A stretch of DNA of 64,000 bases, taken from contig NW_021167086.1 in NCBI RefSeq assembly GCF_003711515.1, positions 1,960,289 to 2,024,288 on the forward strand, read 5' to 3'. How positions within the stretch are numbered: the stretch's first letter is position 1; the number at the start of each line of letters is the position of its first letter. This DNA comes from Sodiomyces alkalinus F11. Its lineage: Eukaryota; Ascomycota; Sordariomycetes; Glomerellales; Plectosphaerellaceae. The position numbers were made by a program, and so were the translations under genes. The notes under the pieces are model-generated. The model worked only from the letters and a program-made list of their open reading frames with translations. It made no database searches and had not been told where the DNA came from. Below, piece after piece: positions 1 through 12,439 of the stretch.

Positions 1-3000
1 TACTAGAGGTTATAACGCTTATGTACTTATTTACCTTCTAATCTATAGGGCCACTAAATAATAGTATAGTATAGCCCTAGGAGCTATACTAAGTCTTACG
101 GTCGTCCCTAAACGCCGCGTCGGAAGTATAGTAAAGTGCGTGCTATAGGTGGTTATCGCGTGGTCTAAAGTAAAGGTATAAGGACTTAGTTAAGGCCAGG
201 TACTTTAAACACCTATCTACGGTATCGTGATACTATTTTAACGGGTTAGTATTAAATTCGGTAAGCCTCGAAGTAGCTTTAGATACGTTAGGCCGGGTCT
301 AATAGGCCGCGTAATTAATAGAACCGACCTTCTATAGATATAGATGGATTAACTCTGTAGAGGCTTATTAGTCGGTAGTAGATAGTTCCAAAACGTTAGG
401 AAAAGGAAGAGGGCTTTTAACCCTACGCCTACTAAAGGGGAAATCTATCCCTAAAGCCTTAATCTTTTCGGTGATATAGTTCTCGAGTAAAAGCTAAAGC
501 CGATAATATTAGCGATCTCGAACCACTTTAATCCCTAGGAACCACCTAAGTAGGCTAAGGTCCCTTACTTAAAAGTGCTACTATATCCGTTATATAAGAG
601 AATTAGTAGTAGATTAATATTCCTTCCTGTAGATTAGAATAAGATCGTCTATATAGAAGAAGACGATTAGTTCCTTGCTTTTAAAGACGTAATCGTCTTC
701 GGTTAGTTACTTTAGGTTATACTTGCCTAAAACGGAAGAGAGCTATTTATGCTATAGCTTAAGGGAACGCCGAAGACTATATAACGCCCTGCGTAGGCGT
801 TATATACCGCGTGAAGGTAGTCGTGATAGCTTTAAAATAGCCTCGAGGTCCTTATCGCTCTTCGTGCCTTTTACTGCTTAAAGTAACGGCTAGCCAGGCG
901 GATCCTTAACGTAGATCTCCTTATTAAGGGTGGCGTTAGTAAAGGCGTTAACGGTATTAAGCTGACGTGTTTCTAGATTAAAATAGGCAGTAATTACTAT
1001 TAACGACCTAAAAGTCCTTCCTGAAAGGGTAGAGGCGTAGGCGTTAAGGTGGTTTTTAGGCTATTAATCGCCTTATATGTATAACCTCGCCTTAAACTTA
1101 CTAATATACCCCGATAGGTTAACCTTATACTTAAAGACCTATTTAAGGTCTAAGGCATATTACTCTCCCTAGGGCAGCTCTGCTGCTTTAAAGGTGCCTA
1201 TTAACCTAAGTGTATCCACCTTTTATACGGCTGCCCTAACCTATTATAGCTTATATAGGCTCTTTAGTATCTAAGACTAATTTAACGGTTTTTTAGATAT
1301 CTCACGGTGTAATAGCGGCTTTTTTAGCTTCTTAAAGGTGTTGTTATAGTGGGAGACGTAATCGTTGTACCTGGAGGGAGGTCGGCGATTATGAGTAGGC
1401 CTCCCTGCGGGGGCAGGCGTTAAAGCTAAAGCAGGCAAACGAGAGGTTAGTTCTTAGGCCGTAATAGTAGTAGTAGTAGTGGTATTAGACTTAGCTGCTT
1501 ATAGAGTGGATTAAGGAGTAACGATAGTGGTAGTGGCCTCTTTAATAACGGATTAGTTAGGTAATAATAATCCTATTCCGACGGTATCGTCGGTAGCCTC
1601 TCCTATAGCCTCCTTTAAGGTGGAGGAAGAACTAGAGGAGGAATTACTGGTATTATTAGATTTCTCTTGATCGCTGCGTTTAACCGCCGTAGCTATAGAT
1701 ATCTGAGGATCGTTAGGAGGTGGCGAAAAGGGCGTATAAATAGGCCTTAACGAGGAAGAAGAGGTTATTGAAGAGGGTAAAATCGATGCCCTTATTGAAG
1801 AGGGTGGTAAAATAGTAGTTGAAGAGGAAGAACTAACGGCAGGAATAACGGCAGGCACTATTCCTGCCGCGGCCGTAGTAGCTGTTCCACGTGATGCCTT
1901 TTAGTTAGTAACCTATTAGTTTTTAGAGGCGTTTTTAGTGGTTTTTACATTAGTAGTAGTTTTTAATCCTTTACTACTACCGGCTATTACCCCCCTAGAT
2001 CTCGACGATTAAGGTTATTATTAACGCCTTCTTCCCTTTTATAAAGCCTTTATCGTGGAGTTCTGCTGCGTTACTATAGGTATACCGAAATCGACGATAT
2101 CGGTTATAACGCTAAAAGGATCGTGGATTTGCCCTTAATTTAACGCTAGATTAAGCTCTTTATATAGCTTTAAAGGTATGTTAGGCTCCTTTCCCCTATT
2201 TTTATAAAGGACTAACTCGTCGAATATAACGTCCCTTATACGTAGGATCCTCCTTTATTTTAGCACCTAAATCCGAAAAGTATTAGTGCCTTCGTAACCG
2301 ATTAAATAACCGATATATACCCTTGGTGCGAGCTTTTTATTCTTATACCTTCCTTATAGGTAGTTAGCAGTTAACGCGTACGCCTTATAACTATACCTTT
2401 TTAGGTGTGTAATTAAGGGACTGGTTCCGGCTATGAAGCTAACGATACCCTCTTTTTGCAGCCACGCGTTTAGTGCTCCCTCGGGGGTTTACTAGCCTAG
2501 ATCCCTGCGTGGAATCCGGTTATACAGGTACGTGGCTACTATAATAATCTCTGGCCATAAATCCTATTAGAAGCCTGATGCCTCTGCTAGTACCCTCGCG
2601 ATAGTGAAAATTATACCCTTATACCGTTCGGCGTTAGCGTTCTGTGCGGCTATATAAGGAGCCGATCTTTCTAGCAGGATACCACAATCTAAAGACTAGT
2701 TATCTAGCTTTTTCTATAGCGCCCTCTCTCCGTTAAGTCTAATTATACTAATAAGTAGTTTATACTGCCTTTATAAGAAGAGTTCGAAGTTAGCTATCGA
2801 GGATAGTATATATGTATGCCCTGGTATCGTTCTTATCACATTTTTATGCGTTTAGGAATCGTGGAATAGGGTAATAGTATCGTCGCTATTAGCGGTAGGA
2901 TCTATAGAAAACAGATCCACGTTAATCCTCTGAAAAGGCCTTATTAGCTTATAGGTAGTTGGATATCGCGATACTATCCTTTTAACCTTACTAATAGCGT

Positions 3001-4960
3001 AAGCCTCGTAGTCTACCACTAAAGGTGCCGCTCTTCCTTCTTTTAAAGCTATAATGCTTCCTACGTAGCCTTTTAATAACTACGCTAGTGCTTAAGGGTT
3101 TGCGTGCCCTAGCCTCTTATGCTATAAACGGGCATCGGCCACGCTTATAGGCTTTGGTTCCCTCGAGCTGTTGAAATAGCTCTGCTGTTACTGCTATAAG
3201 CGCTATAGCGTGCTGTCGGTCGGTTTAAGGGTATATTGGCCGTTGACGTTGATTAATGGTAGGCAGATATGTCGGTCTATTACTAAGATATCTTTGCCGG
3301 TTATAAAAATAGCGTTCTGATCCTTCTATAACCTGCGCGTTGCTAGTAGCGTTATAGGGTATCTATCTATAAACGCCACGTTTTTTAGTATAAGAGTATA
3401 AGGACGTCCTTTTGCATTTTTAACCTGAAGACGTAGGGTACCGTACCCCTTTACTGGATTAGAGGTGCCGCTACCTATCTAAAATCTGACGATAGTGGTA
3501 ATAGGCTGGAAGTCCTTGAGCAGGTGGCGTTAATTGGTTATATGCCTTAGGGACCCCGAATCGATTAATAACTGATTGAATAGGTTATTGATAACTACCT
3601 GTTTAGTCTATAGGAGCGAGAAAACCGATGTCGTCCGCGAGGTTAACGAAGCCATCTTTTTACCTATAAAATTAAAGGTAAGATATATATTATAAGAGCT
3701 ATCATTAGAATCCTTTTCCTTATTATTAACGAAATTAGATACTTCCTTAGACTAATCTTTCTCTAGTGACTTAGCTTTAGACTCTTTTACTATATATTTA
3801 GCCTTATCGATATCCTTTTTAATATACTCCCTGAATTTCTTTTACTTAGAAGCACTCTAGCTCTTAATAACGCGGTCGTAACGTTCTACTACCTCCTTTA
3901 AGGGCGTAAAGCCCTTTTAGCGGCACGTCGGATTAATATTCGGGTAGCTACTCCACGGATAGTAGTGGCGTTTAGCTCTTCCTATCTTAACGTAATCGTA
4001 GATAAATTCCCTTAACGAAGAATCCTCCTTTTTCTGTTACTGCTAACCTCCCTGATTAGTAGGCTGCTATCTGCTATCTTTATCCTTTCCTAGGAATATC
4101 GCCGTATAAAACGATAACGCTATAGGCTTCTTATTAAGCCTATAGGGATGCCTATGGCGTAACTAAACCGTATATTGGTTTATAACCTTTTCGATAGTAG
4201 GTTTATCTTCCTTATCTTCCCTTAAAATCTCTGTAAAACGCGCCTCTGACTACTCTAGAGCTATAGTACCAATAGCCCTAAAAGACGCGTTAAGTTAATC
4301 CTCTATAGTATTAGAAGATCTAACGCTATAGGTCTTCGAATCTCGGTATAATGATATAAAGTCCTAAAGCTAACGCTTATAGGGTATCCTCCGTATATTT
4401 TATATATATTCTTCCTATCTCTTCCTAACTAAGGATTTCTGGGTAGCGTTAGTAGGTTTAAGATAGTCCTTTAAGGCGATTAGGATATCTTTAACCTCCT
4501 TCTTCCCTACGTACTAATCTTTAAGGTTAGGATTAACTATCTTCGTGATATAGTCGTGAAGAGTAGCTAGACCTTATTACTATTACTGATATTTATTCTC
4601 TTTTACGTTCTATAGCTTAAACTTACGATTCCAGGTATTATCGTCGTTACCTTTTTCTGGAGGTTCCGAGGATTCGAGCTATTAAGGACGTTTAGATTCC
4701 TTAAGGTCTGGATTAACGAGGTTAGAGACCTGGTTAGTATAGGCTATCTATATAATAGCCTTAATCTAATAACGCTATTCTTTTAGTGAGGTGAGGATCG
4801 TATAGCCTATCGTGGGTAACGCCGTAGTTAAGGCTATCGTCTAACTAACTAGGACTATAGGGAAATAATCTGTCGAAACCGACTATAACGGACCGATTAA
4901 ATAAGGAGCGTTTGAACGAGATAGGATTAAGCGATTTTATTAACGGAATAACGGAATAAC
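1..4960 (-). pseudogene. Degenerate gag-pol polyprotein of Copia-C
   Basis: In the native element this polyprotein supplies capsid, protease, integrase, RT and RNase H for reverse transcription and integration. Approximate domains on the minus strand are: gag 3650-4960, with a Cys/His-poor knuckle remnant near 3950; aspartic protease near 3550-3575 (LLIDSG); GAG-pre-integrase near 3098-3121 (RLGHANP); integrase core about 2560-3000 (QNANAER region near its end); Ser/Pro-rich linker 1400-2200; RT about 480-1250, with FFYIDD near 645-665; RNase H 1-330. The 101-codon open stretch at 1553-1858 is part of the Ser/Pro-rich linker and survives because its codons offer few RIP targets. Many in-frame TAG and TAA codons interrupt all other domains. 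The first integrase Asp is still read, but the second falls in RLNGE, with Asn where Asp is expected. Confidence 0.88.
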
Positions 4961-5070
4961 GGTTAAAAATAAAGCAGGCAGACGTAGCTAATAATACTAA
5001 GCTAACCGCTATAGACTTGAGGCTATTTTGACAGCCTTAAAGCTGCAGGATCTATCGGAATAGCTTCGTT

Positions 5071-5093
5071 TGTTAGAACGCCGGGCTTATAAC
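5071..5093 (-). other. Primer-binding site of Copia-C
   Basis: This lies immediately inside the 5' LTR on the minus strand. The plus-strand text contains GCCGGGCTTATAAC, which resembles the anticodon arm and loop of tRNA-Ile(UAU), ending at tRNA position 39. This would suit priming by a 5' half-tRNA, as in Drosophila copia (which uses initiator tRNA-Met). The same site follows the 5' LTR of Copia-A (28064-28086) and Copia-B (46143-46165). The tRNA assignment is an inference from the loop sequence. Confidence 0.7.
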
Positions 5094-5286
5094 TATTAGT
5101 ATATAAATAAGGTACGTAAAAGATGTGTGTATGTATTGAAGAAGAGTAAAAGATACTCTGCGGAAATATCTAACTATAAAGTAAAAGGAGGGGAAATTGA
5201 TGTGGATACATCTGTCGGAAGTACCCCATCCGTCTACAGAAATGACGCAAGTCACACCCCGATAAGGTGGCTGTAGGCATCTGACA
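5094..5286 (-). repeat. 5' LTR of Copia-C (type A, 193 bp)
   Basis: On the minus strand it begins TGTCAGATGCC and ends CTAATA, which is CTAACA after a CA-to-TA change. It aligns end to end with the Copia-A LTR (27866-28063) and the solo LTR (44903-45094). The base block next to its outer edge is GGATC. The partner duplication would be beyond the left window edge, so the TSD cannot be checked. Confidence 0.92.
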
Positions 5287-5798
5287 GGATCCATGATAAT
5301 ATAAGTCCCCTTATATGCAAACTCCCTATTTTATAGTACTAAAGCGAGGTCCGGCGGGGCTATAGTTGTTGGAGTGTGGTTATATATATATTGATATTAA
5401 GCTCCGAGGCTGGGCTAAGGGTTGTCAGATACAGCGTAATTGGAACCGTCAAAATAGGGTTAAAATTCCGGGGTTTCAATCGTAGATTGGTTGAGATAAT
5501 TTTGTAACCTGCAGGACCGTTAGTGAACTGGTATTGAACGGAATATAGGTTTTACGGTTACGTAAAGGGCACGGACTTGACCGAAAGATTATAACCTTGG
5601 TAATCGGGGCGAATAGACAACTATAGATTTTTACTATATATAAAACGGCGGCAGTAGTTCCCTAATAGTCCTGCAACTAGAAACCTCTTAATTAATTAAC
5701 CCTTTAATTTAACCCCGATTTCAACGGTTCCGGTTATACTATATCTAATAATTAAGAGTTAAACTCTATATAAAAATAATACGCCTACTAACTAGGGG
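5287..5798. other. Spacer with weak RIP signature
   Basis: No open frame, repeat copy or domain is recognisable. CA and TG dinucleotides are clearly more frequent here (for example around 5360-5560) than on either side, so this stretch has been single-copy or too short to be targeted for much of its history. It may include the 5' leader of the LINE that follows, because the first LINE monomer begins at about 5799 with no visible boundary. Confidence 0.5.
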
Positions 5799-6990
5799 CA
5801 TATAATAGGAGTGAAATCGACGACACTACTAAGATAACGATTATAACTATCGACTCCTTTCCCGGATACTATTATAGAGGCACCGTAATACTAGCGCTAT
5901 AGTATAACCGGAAGATTCGATAAATAGCGTTATCCTAACTTCGACTTAATAATTTTTTAATAGACTTAATTTTTATAAAATAGGCGTTCCCCACCTTTTT
6001 AGGGCAGAATATTACACGGAACCGATACTGGACTAAAAGGGAACCGCCACGCCCCCTAGACCCGAGGATAGCTAAAGTCAAGGTAGTAATTTAGGACCTA
6101 TTAGCTAATAAGAATACGATTAAATAGGTTATTAAGCTAGTAAAGGAACTTATCACGCTATATAAACGGTTATTAAATAACCACAGGCGTGCAATAGGAG
6201 TAAAATCAATAAAATTACTAAGACAGAGATTATAATTACCGCCTCCCTCCCGGAATACTATTATAGCGGTACCGTAATACCGGCGCTACGGTATAACCGG
6301 AAGAATCGATAGATAGCGTCGTCCTAACCTTAACCACACAGAATTCGTAACGGACCCACTTTTCGTAATATAGGCGTTCCCCCCCCCTTAAGATAGGATA
6401 TAGCGCGGAACCGATATAAGACCGAAAAGGGACTACTACGCCCCCTAGAACTAACAGTAGCTAAGATTAAGGCAGAAATTTAGGCCCTATTAGCTAATAG
6501 GAATACAATTAAGTAGGTTATAGAGCTAGTAAAGGAACTAATTATATTATATACCCGGAATACCACCAGTATAATAGTATTCAGATGCTTCGCCTATTAA
6601 CCACAGGCGCGTAATAGGAGTAAAATCGACAAAACTATTAAGATAGAGATTATAACCACCGCCTCTCTCCCGGGATATTATCGTAGCGGCACCGTAATAC
6701 TAGCGCTACGGTATAACCGGAAGAAATATAGGATAGCGTCGCCCCGACCTCGACTACGCAGAATTCGTAATAGACCTACTTTTCGTAATATAAGCGCTCT
6801 CCCCCCCCCCCCCCGTGGCAGAATGTAGGGCAGAACCGATATAAGACCGAAAAAGGACTATTATACCCCCCGAACCGAGAGTAACTAAGATTAAGGCAGA
6901 AATTCAGGCCTTACTAGTTAATAAAAATACGATTAAGTAGGTTATAAAGCTAATAGAGGAACTAATCACGATATATAATACCCGTAAGGG
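5799..6990 (+). repeat. Three tandem 5' monomers of LINE-1 (about 380-420 bp each)
   Basis: Monomers start at about 5799, 6181 and 6601. Each contains a version of AATAGGAGTRAAATCG near its start, a GATAGCG-containing middle, a C-rich tract and a shared end encoding the first residues of ORF1 (an EIQALLANRNTIKQV-like stretch). The second and third begin with the identical CCACAGGCG. The copy at 37776 has only one such unit (from about 37845). Head-to-tail 5' monomers in mouse L1 and some other LINEs act as promoters; a similar role here is inference. Monomer 3 contains a long C run near 6799-6814. Confidence 0.8.
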
Positions 6991-8091
6991 CGCCGGTATA
7001 ATACCGCTAGTATACCTATACGCTTCCGTTTAATATAGTATCCGAGAGGAACTCCGAAATGGAATAAGCAGTATAAAAAAGACCTAGGCTAATATTATAG
7101 GCCGGGCTCCTATAATAGTATTATTATAGGACCCCGCCCCCCCTAAAATAATCCCTATTAGGTACTATCGGGAACTAATTATCCGCCAAAGAACCTTCCC
7201 CGAAGACTAGCCCCTTAAAGCCAGGACCCTAAAGGAAATTATCTAAGCTATAAACGCCACGATTACCCAATACGATACCGTAGCGGTATAAAAGCTACCG
7301 AGTAAGGATATATACCTTACCGTTACCGAAAGGGTATAATAATAGGCCATATATAAGGAATAATTAATTAAGAAGGCTTTTAGTAAAGGAGCTACCCTAG
7401 CCGTACGCACTTACTCTATACTAGCTAAGGCTATACCTTAGGAGGTCCTTAACGCCCTATCCAAAGAAGACCTACTAGTATCCCTATAAAACACGAACCC
7501 CGAGGCTAAAATTATCCGAGCACGATAATAAGTACCCCGCCGCGGTACCGGCAGGGTAACGCTTCTCCTTATCGAATCGGCTTCGCCGGAAAGGGTAATA
7601 AGCCTTATCCGGAATACCCTCTTCTTTAAGGAGGGTAGCTATATTTATAAGCTATATAATCCTAACCTTAGCCCCCTAAAGTACTATAAATACCTATACT
7701 TCGGCTATAAAGTAAACGGCTACCCTATAGCGGAGAGGGTATACCGCTACTATACTAAGCCCGAATCGGCGTACGTATAGGGCCTAGGATACTATAAAGC
7801 TACGGCGCCTAAGCGCCCCCGCCGTTACGCCGCCTATACCGGAGATCACGATACCTTTAATAATTTATACCGGTTATTAAAAAAAGAGGCTAAGAAGACC
7901 CGTAAAGCGTATAAGTACTAAGCTAAGGACTTCGATATTACCCGCTAGACTAAAGCGGTATACCCGCGGTAGCTATAGATCTTCCCCCCGATTATTATCG
8001 TCTAAGACTAGGACTAACCCCTTTATAGGGGTAGGGATTAGCCCCTAAAAAGGACTAAAGGATAAAAGGACTCCTTAATACTAGGCCCGAT
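6880..8091 (+). pseudogene. LINE-1 ORF1 (gag-like, zinc-knuckle region), degenerate, 5' portion
   Basis: This is the RNA-binding ORF1 protein of a Tad-like LINE, which packages the element's RNA. Reading through TAG as former Gln/Trp gives a continuous frame closely matching the copy at 38110-39310. A knuckle-like segment (RCYKCLYF in the sister copy near 38910) corresponds here to about 7660-7760, where Cys codons have become Tyr. A basic, Arg/Lys-rich region follows at about 7800-7920. The frame is cut at 8091 by the antisense LINE and its last codons resume at 12453. Stops are frequent throughout. Confidence 0.75.
8079..8091. repeat. Target-site duplication, left copy (antisense LINE insertion)
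   Basis: TACTAGGCCCGAT here matches TACTAGGCTCGAT at 12440-12452. The single difference is a C/T transition. The uninterrupted relative at about 39320 has the same block once. It marks target-primed insertion of the minus-strand LINE. Confidence 0.92.
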
Positions 8092-9700
8092 TATTATTAT
8101 TATTATCGATCTTACTCCGCTATCCTAACTAATCTATAGGAGCCTCTCTAGACTATACAGTCCTTCTCAGGTCGCTATAGGGGGGAAAACCCGGGTAAAA
8201 CCCGGGGAAAACCCCTATATACTTCCTTAGGTAGAGTAATACCGTTATGGGGCCGGCGTAGCCCCGGTTCGCCTCTACTATATATCTGGATTATACCTTT
8301 AGGCTAATAGCTAACGGGAAGTATAGCAGGCTAGTGGTTAGGTAGGTTAGCAATAGCCGATTATTAGTAACGGAGTAAGGGCTAAGGGGGTACCGCCGCG
8401 CCTCCGCGGTGCGGAGGCAACGGCCCTTTAGCCTCGGCCTCCCTACATCCCCGAGGATTATACCTTTTATTCCTTCTACTCGGTTAATAAAGAGAGTAAG
8501 GGAGGTAAGCGCCTCCTGCCTCCCCTAAGTAGGTTCCTGCTATATCCGGTGGTAAGTAGGGGGGATAGGGCTTTACCCTATTATAGAATTAGATAGTTAA
8601 TATCCCTTAAGGTCTTTATGCCGTTTTTCCCTCTCTTTTCCTCCTATAACGCTAACGAGTTTATTATAGGTTTTCTCCCGATCTATTCCTGCTTATAGTA
8701 CTATAGGCTTATCGTTATAGCTTTATACTAATAGTAAAACCCTTTAGTTTCCCTTATTTATTTTCCTATTATAACTAGACTATAAGTGCTTAGTGGGTAG
8801 CGCCGCGGTGGCGTGGTGGCGTGGGGTGAACTAGGTAGTATAGTATTAATTTATATATACGAATAATTAAGCGGTAGTGGCAGTATAATATAAGTTCTCC
8901 TAGTAGCGTAGCGGTGCCTCGTTGGTAGTATACTAATAGTTATAGATATCGTCTCCTAATAATAATTCTAATAATAATTATAACCAGTACGAGAAGGGCT
9001 TAGTTCGGGTTATACCGTATATATCCCCTAATAGTATCGGGGCGGTACCGCGGTGGCTAACCTAAGGCAGTTATATTCGTTATAGTAAGCCCCTAGGTAT
9101 ATACCCGGATAACGTAAAGGCCTGCTCTAATACTACGGGTATAGGGGCAGTTTATTTTTAGTATACTAATAGCCGGCGTCCGTGTAAGGATATAAGTCGT
9201 GTCGATATCGTCGTGGTGCCGTAGGTGTATTATAGTGGTATATACTAATTTTCCTTTAAGTCCCCCCCGCTACTAAAAAATAATAGTAACGTCTTATAAA
9301 TCTTTATAGGGCGTATATAGTAGTAAAGGCCGTCGGTAATAACGGTATCGCTACTATACGTCTCCCCTTTCGGTGCCGAAATAGTCCCCTACTAATAAGC
9401 TATAGGCTAAGGAGCGTCTAGGGAGAGTATCCCGGTCTTTTAGCCGGGCCCTAAACCGGGCGCTACCTTCCGGTTATAGCCGCGACGGCCCCGCGTTAGC
9501 GGAGGTATACGAATTATCTTATTAGATAAGACGTCTGGAGGGTAAGATAGACCTTATTCTAGAGCACCTTATAAGTGGCCCCTTTTCGGTCTCCTTATAG
9601 TATTATAGTAACGGTGGTTAGCTAACCGGTCTTAGTAAGGCCTAGAATATATTAAGAGTGGTATTAACGCTACTAAGGACGATAAGGATAAAAATAACTA
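8092..9700 (-). other. 3' module of LINE-1b
   Basis: About 1.6 kb lies between the end of the readable RT region and the tail. The same module ends the plus-strand copies at 18130-19785 and 42700-44460, sharing distinctive blocks such as GGAAAACCC near the tail and GATAGCGGAGTAAG directly before it. The Tyr- and Ile-rich frame looks coding-like across copies, but I do not recognise a domain. It could be the C-terminus of ORF2, a third ORF or a long 3' UTR. Confidence 0.6.
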
Positions 9701-12439
9701 AGCCGATAATAGCTAATAGCTATTAATAGCCCCCCTTAGCGCCGAGCTAATACCGTTAGGGTCCCGGCTTATAGGACTCCTATTAATAATTAATAGATCC
9801 GCCGCGTCGTGCTACCTCCGCTCTAGTCCCGCTTCGGTATTACCTCTATTTTCGTAGGCCTTTATAACTTTAAGGGCGAGGCGAAAGTCCTTAAGCCTCT
9901 TCCGTTATAGGAACCACCTTATAACTACCCCGGCTTCGGTATTATATTCTAGTGCGTTATATAAGTCTCCTCTAGTCGTGAGCGGCCTCCTTACGATACC
10001 GAAAAGGCCCCTATAGTCCTCCGCGGCTACCTCCTAGTATTAGAGTACTATATACTCCGCCGTTTCCGCCCCTCTGTCCCCGTAAGGGCACCGCGGTAAA
10101 AAGAAGCCCGGCACCCTCGCTTTAGCTAGGAATACCCGTAGGCCTAGTTTTTCTAATTTAATCTAGGTAAGTACGGAGCTTTATAGTTTAAGGAGCCCTC
10201 TATATTTCCGGAGGGAGGGTTATATTAGGGGGCAGCTCGGTGCCGTTACGGTATAGGTATAGGGCCGTTATGCTTCCGCCTAGGCTTAACCTTATTCCCT
10301 TATAAGGGCCTTCCGCGGGGGCGAGGTTCCGGCCTAGGCTATTAGGGCGGTAAGCTATACCGTCCACGCGAGGGTGGCGTGGGTCCTATAATACCGGTTT
10401 AGTGCCGCTAAGGCTCTCGCCGCGGCGTATACTCCGGCTAATATCTTATCTTCTATCCCTTCTTCTTATATCCGAAGGATCTTTCGGGCACTTAGGCTTA
10501 AGAGGTATAGGTTAAGGGGGGGGATAAAGGTCTTTTTTTCGAGGACCCTAACCGGCGTGGTTTTATAGGCTCCGGCTATTAATCGGAGGTATCGGTTTTA
10601 TACCGCTATAAGTGCCGCTATAGGGCTATACCGGGGGCTAGCCCTTATCTTATAAACGGTTAAGGCGTAATAGGCGATTACTAGTTATATAACTATAAGG
10701 TATAGTCTCCTTATATCTACGAAGCTATACCCCCACGCTACCGCGCTAAGCCTTAAGAGGGCGTATATTTAGGTGGCTAGGCGGCTTTTTACCTTTTTAG
10801 TATTTCGCCGGAAGTTAAGCTTCCTATTAAGCTAAACGCCTAAGAGCCTTATCGCCTCCGCCGCCAGTACTAAAATAGTATTTAGGGGGAGCGGGGTAAG
10901 TAAGGGTTAGCGTGACTTTATAAAGGGGATATAGACGTATTTAGCTAGTTTAAATTATAGTCCGCTCGCTATCTCTTAATTTAAGTATATCCGCTACGCG
11001 GTAGCGAGGCGTTACCGTGTTTATACCTCCGTCCTGCTAAAGGCGATAATATTCGTGTTATCGGCGAAGCCTATTATTATCGTTTTAGGAACCCTTTCTA
11101 ATTCTTTATATAGGGTAAAGATATAAAGGATAAAGAGGATAGGGGAGATCGGGGAGCTTTACGGTACGCCTCTACGGAGGTATTATAGGGGGGCTATTTT
11201 GCTATTAAGTAATAACTAGGCTATATAGTCTTTAAGGAAGCTACTAACTAAGGTAGTAAGCTACCGGGGGAAGCCTTTCCTTTTAAGTACCTCGAGGAGG
11301 CGAGAATAAAGAATAGTATCAAAAACGCCTTTAAAATCTAGTTAGAGTATCGAAACAGTGCTATTATAGACCTAGCTCGCCTTTACGGCCTCCGTGGCTT
11401 TTTATACTACTATGTTCATACTTCGCCCTATCCGGTTATCTATTTATCCCTCTAGGAGGAGCCGATACTCCTCCGCTACGGTCGCGATCCGGTCGGCTAG
11501 TATCCCCTTAAGGACCTTACCTATCATGCTAAGGAGTAATATCGGTTATTAGCCCTTTACTATCCCGTAGTCGGCCGGCGGCTAGCCTTCTTTCTTAAGG
11601 ACTACTATAGTAGTATAGCGGTACCTCTTCGGGTAATAGCTTATTTCGAGGTATACTATAAAGATAGCACTAAGTCTTTAGTATAAGGGGGGTCTATATA
11701 CTTTTAGGAGCCCTGTTAGGAGGCTGTCGGGGCCTAGTACCGCCTAGGGTTTTATCTTCTTAAAGCGCCCTTGCACGTCCGCTACGGTAACGTCTTAGCG
11801 GACGTCTTACCCCGGGGGGAATTCCGCGCCTAAAGGCCTAGGGGCGGTAGGGAGGGGGGGGGGAAGAACTTCCGGTTTAGGACTTCGGCTTTCTCTACGT
11901 GTATAGTTACCGGGTAATCGCTATTATCTTAGTGTAGTAGTAGCACTATTAAGGGGTCCGGTAATACGCCCCCTTTAACTTATACCTATTTCTATAGCCA
12001 CTAGAGAAGGCTATCGTCCTTTCCGGTCGAGTAGAGTAGGTGCTATTAGTATATCCGCTTCGTTACCGCCACGGCCTTATCTCGGCGCCTCTCCGCTTCT
12101 TAGAACTTATCCTATCGGTTCCAGGACTTCCTGGATATATATCTACGGTGGAGGCGCCTTATTTCCTAGGTAAAGGCGGTTAGCTCCGCGTTCTATTAGG
12201 GGGTGGATAGGCGTCTAGGGGTGCCCCTATAACGGCGCGGCGCGGCCTTATCGGCTATATTCGTGAGGTCTATTATTAGGTTATCTAGTGCTAAGTCGAT
12301 ATCTTCTAGTGATATAAGCGGGCCGGTCTACTATAGCCGCGTAGCGAGCTAGGGGACCTATAAGGGGTCGAAGTCTTTCTAGACCTAGCGGGGCCCGGCT
12401 AGGTCCCGCGGTAGTATCGTCGCGGTAGTTGGCGAGGTG
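9700..12439 (-). pseudogene. Degenerate ORF2 (RT part) of LINE-1b
   Basis: This is the C-terminal two thirds of ORF2. The RT catalytic block is readable on the minus strand at 11057-11068 as FADN, where FADD is the expected LINE motif; GAT-AAC fits GAT-GAC after a TG-to-TA change. Upstream of it (11140-11500) are the LDFKG-like motif A and the loop regions shared with 14320-14540 of LINE-1. The endonuclease and ORF1 are absent because of 5' truncation. Several in-frame stops remain, but there are fewer than in the neighbouring LINE-1. Confidence 0.82.

Larger units (their letters stand above)
1..5286 (-). mobile_element. Copia-C: Ty1/Copia LTR retrotransposon, 5' part, cut by the left window edge
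   Basis: This is a minus-strand Ty1/Copia element. Reading from high to low coordinates it shows 5' LTR, primer-binding site, gag, protease, integrase, reverse transcriptase and RNase H, which is the order specific to Copia (integrase before RT). The 3' end and 3' LTR lie outside the window. The same protein order and closely similar sequence recur in Copia-A (27866-33876) and Copia-B (33877-46357), so it is one family. It is heavily RIP-mutated: stops occur at nearly every former CAG, CAA or TGG codon, so it cannot encode a functional polyprotein. The LTR itself is less mutated than the interior. Confidence 0.93.
8092..12439 (-). mobile_element. LINE-1b: 5'-truncated Tad-like LINE inserted antisense into LINE-1
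   Basis: This is a minus-strand copy of the LINE family, with its 3' end at the low coordinate. The (ATT)n run at 8092-8107 is the (AAT)n tail, followed by the 3' module (to about 9700) and then ORF2 read to 12439. The 5' end is truncated inside ORF2 between endonuclease and RT; the break corresponds to about 40110 in the full copy. A 13-bp target duplication flanks it. It is less RIP-mutated than its host element, with more CG-rich and TGG-containing stretches (for example 8805-8825), in keeping with a later arrival. Confidence 0.92.

Noticed and set aside
5073..5294. 73-codon minus-strand open frame as a gene
   Set aside because: It coincides with the Copia-C LTR and primer-binding site; it is open by chance.
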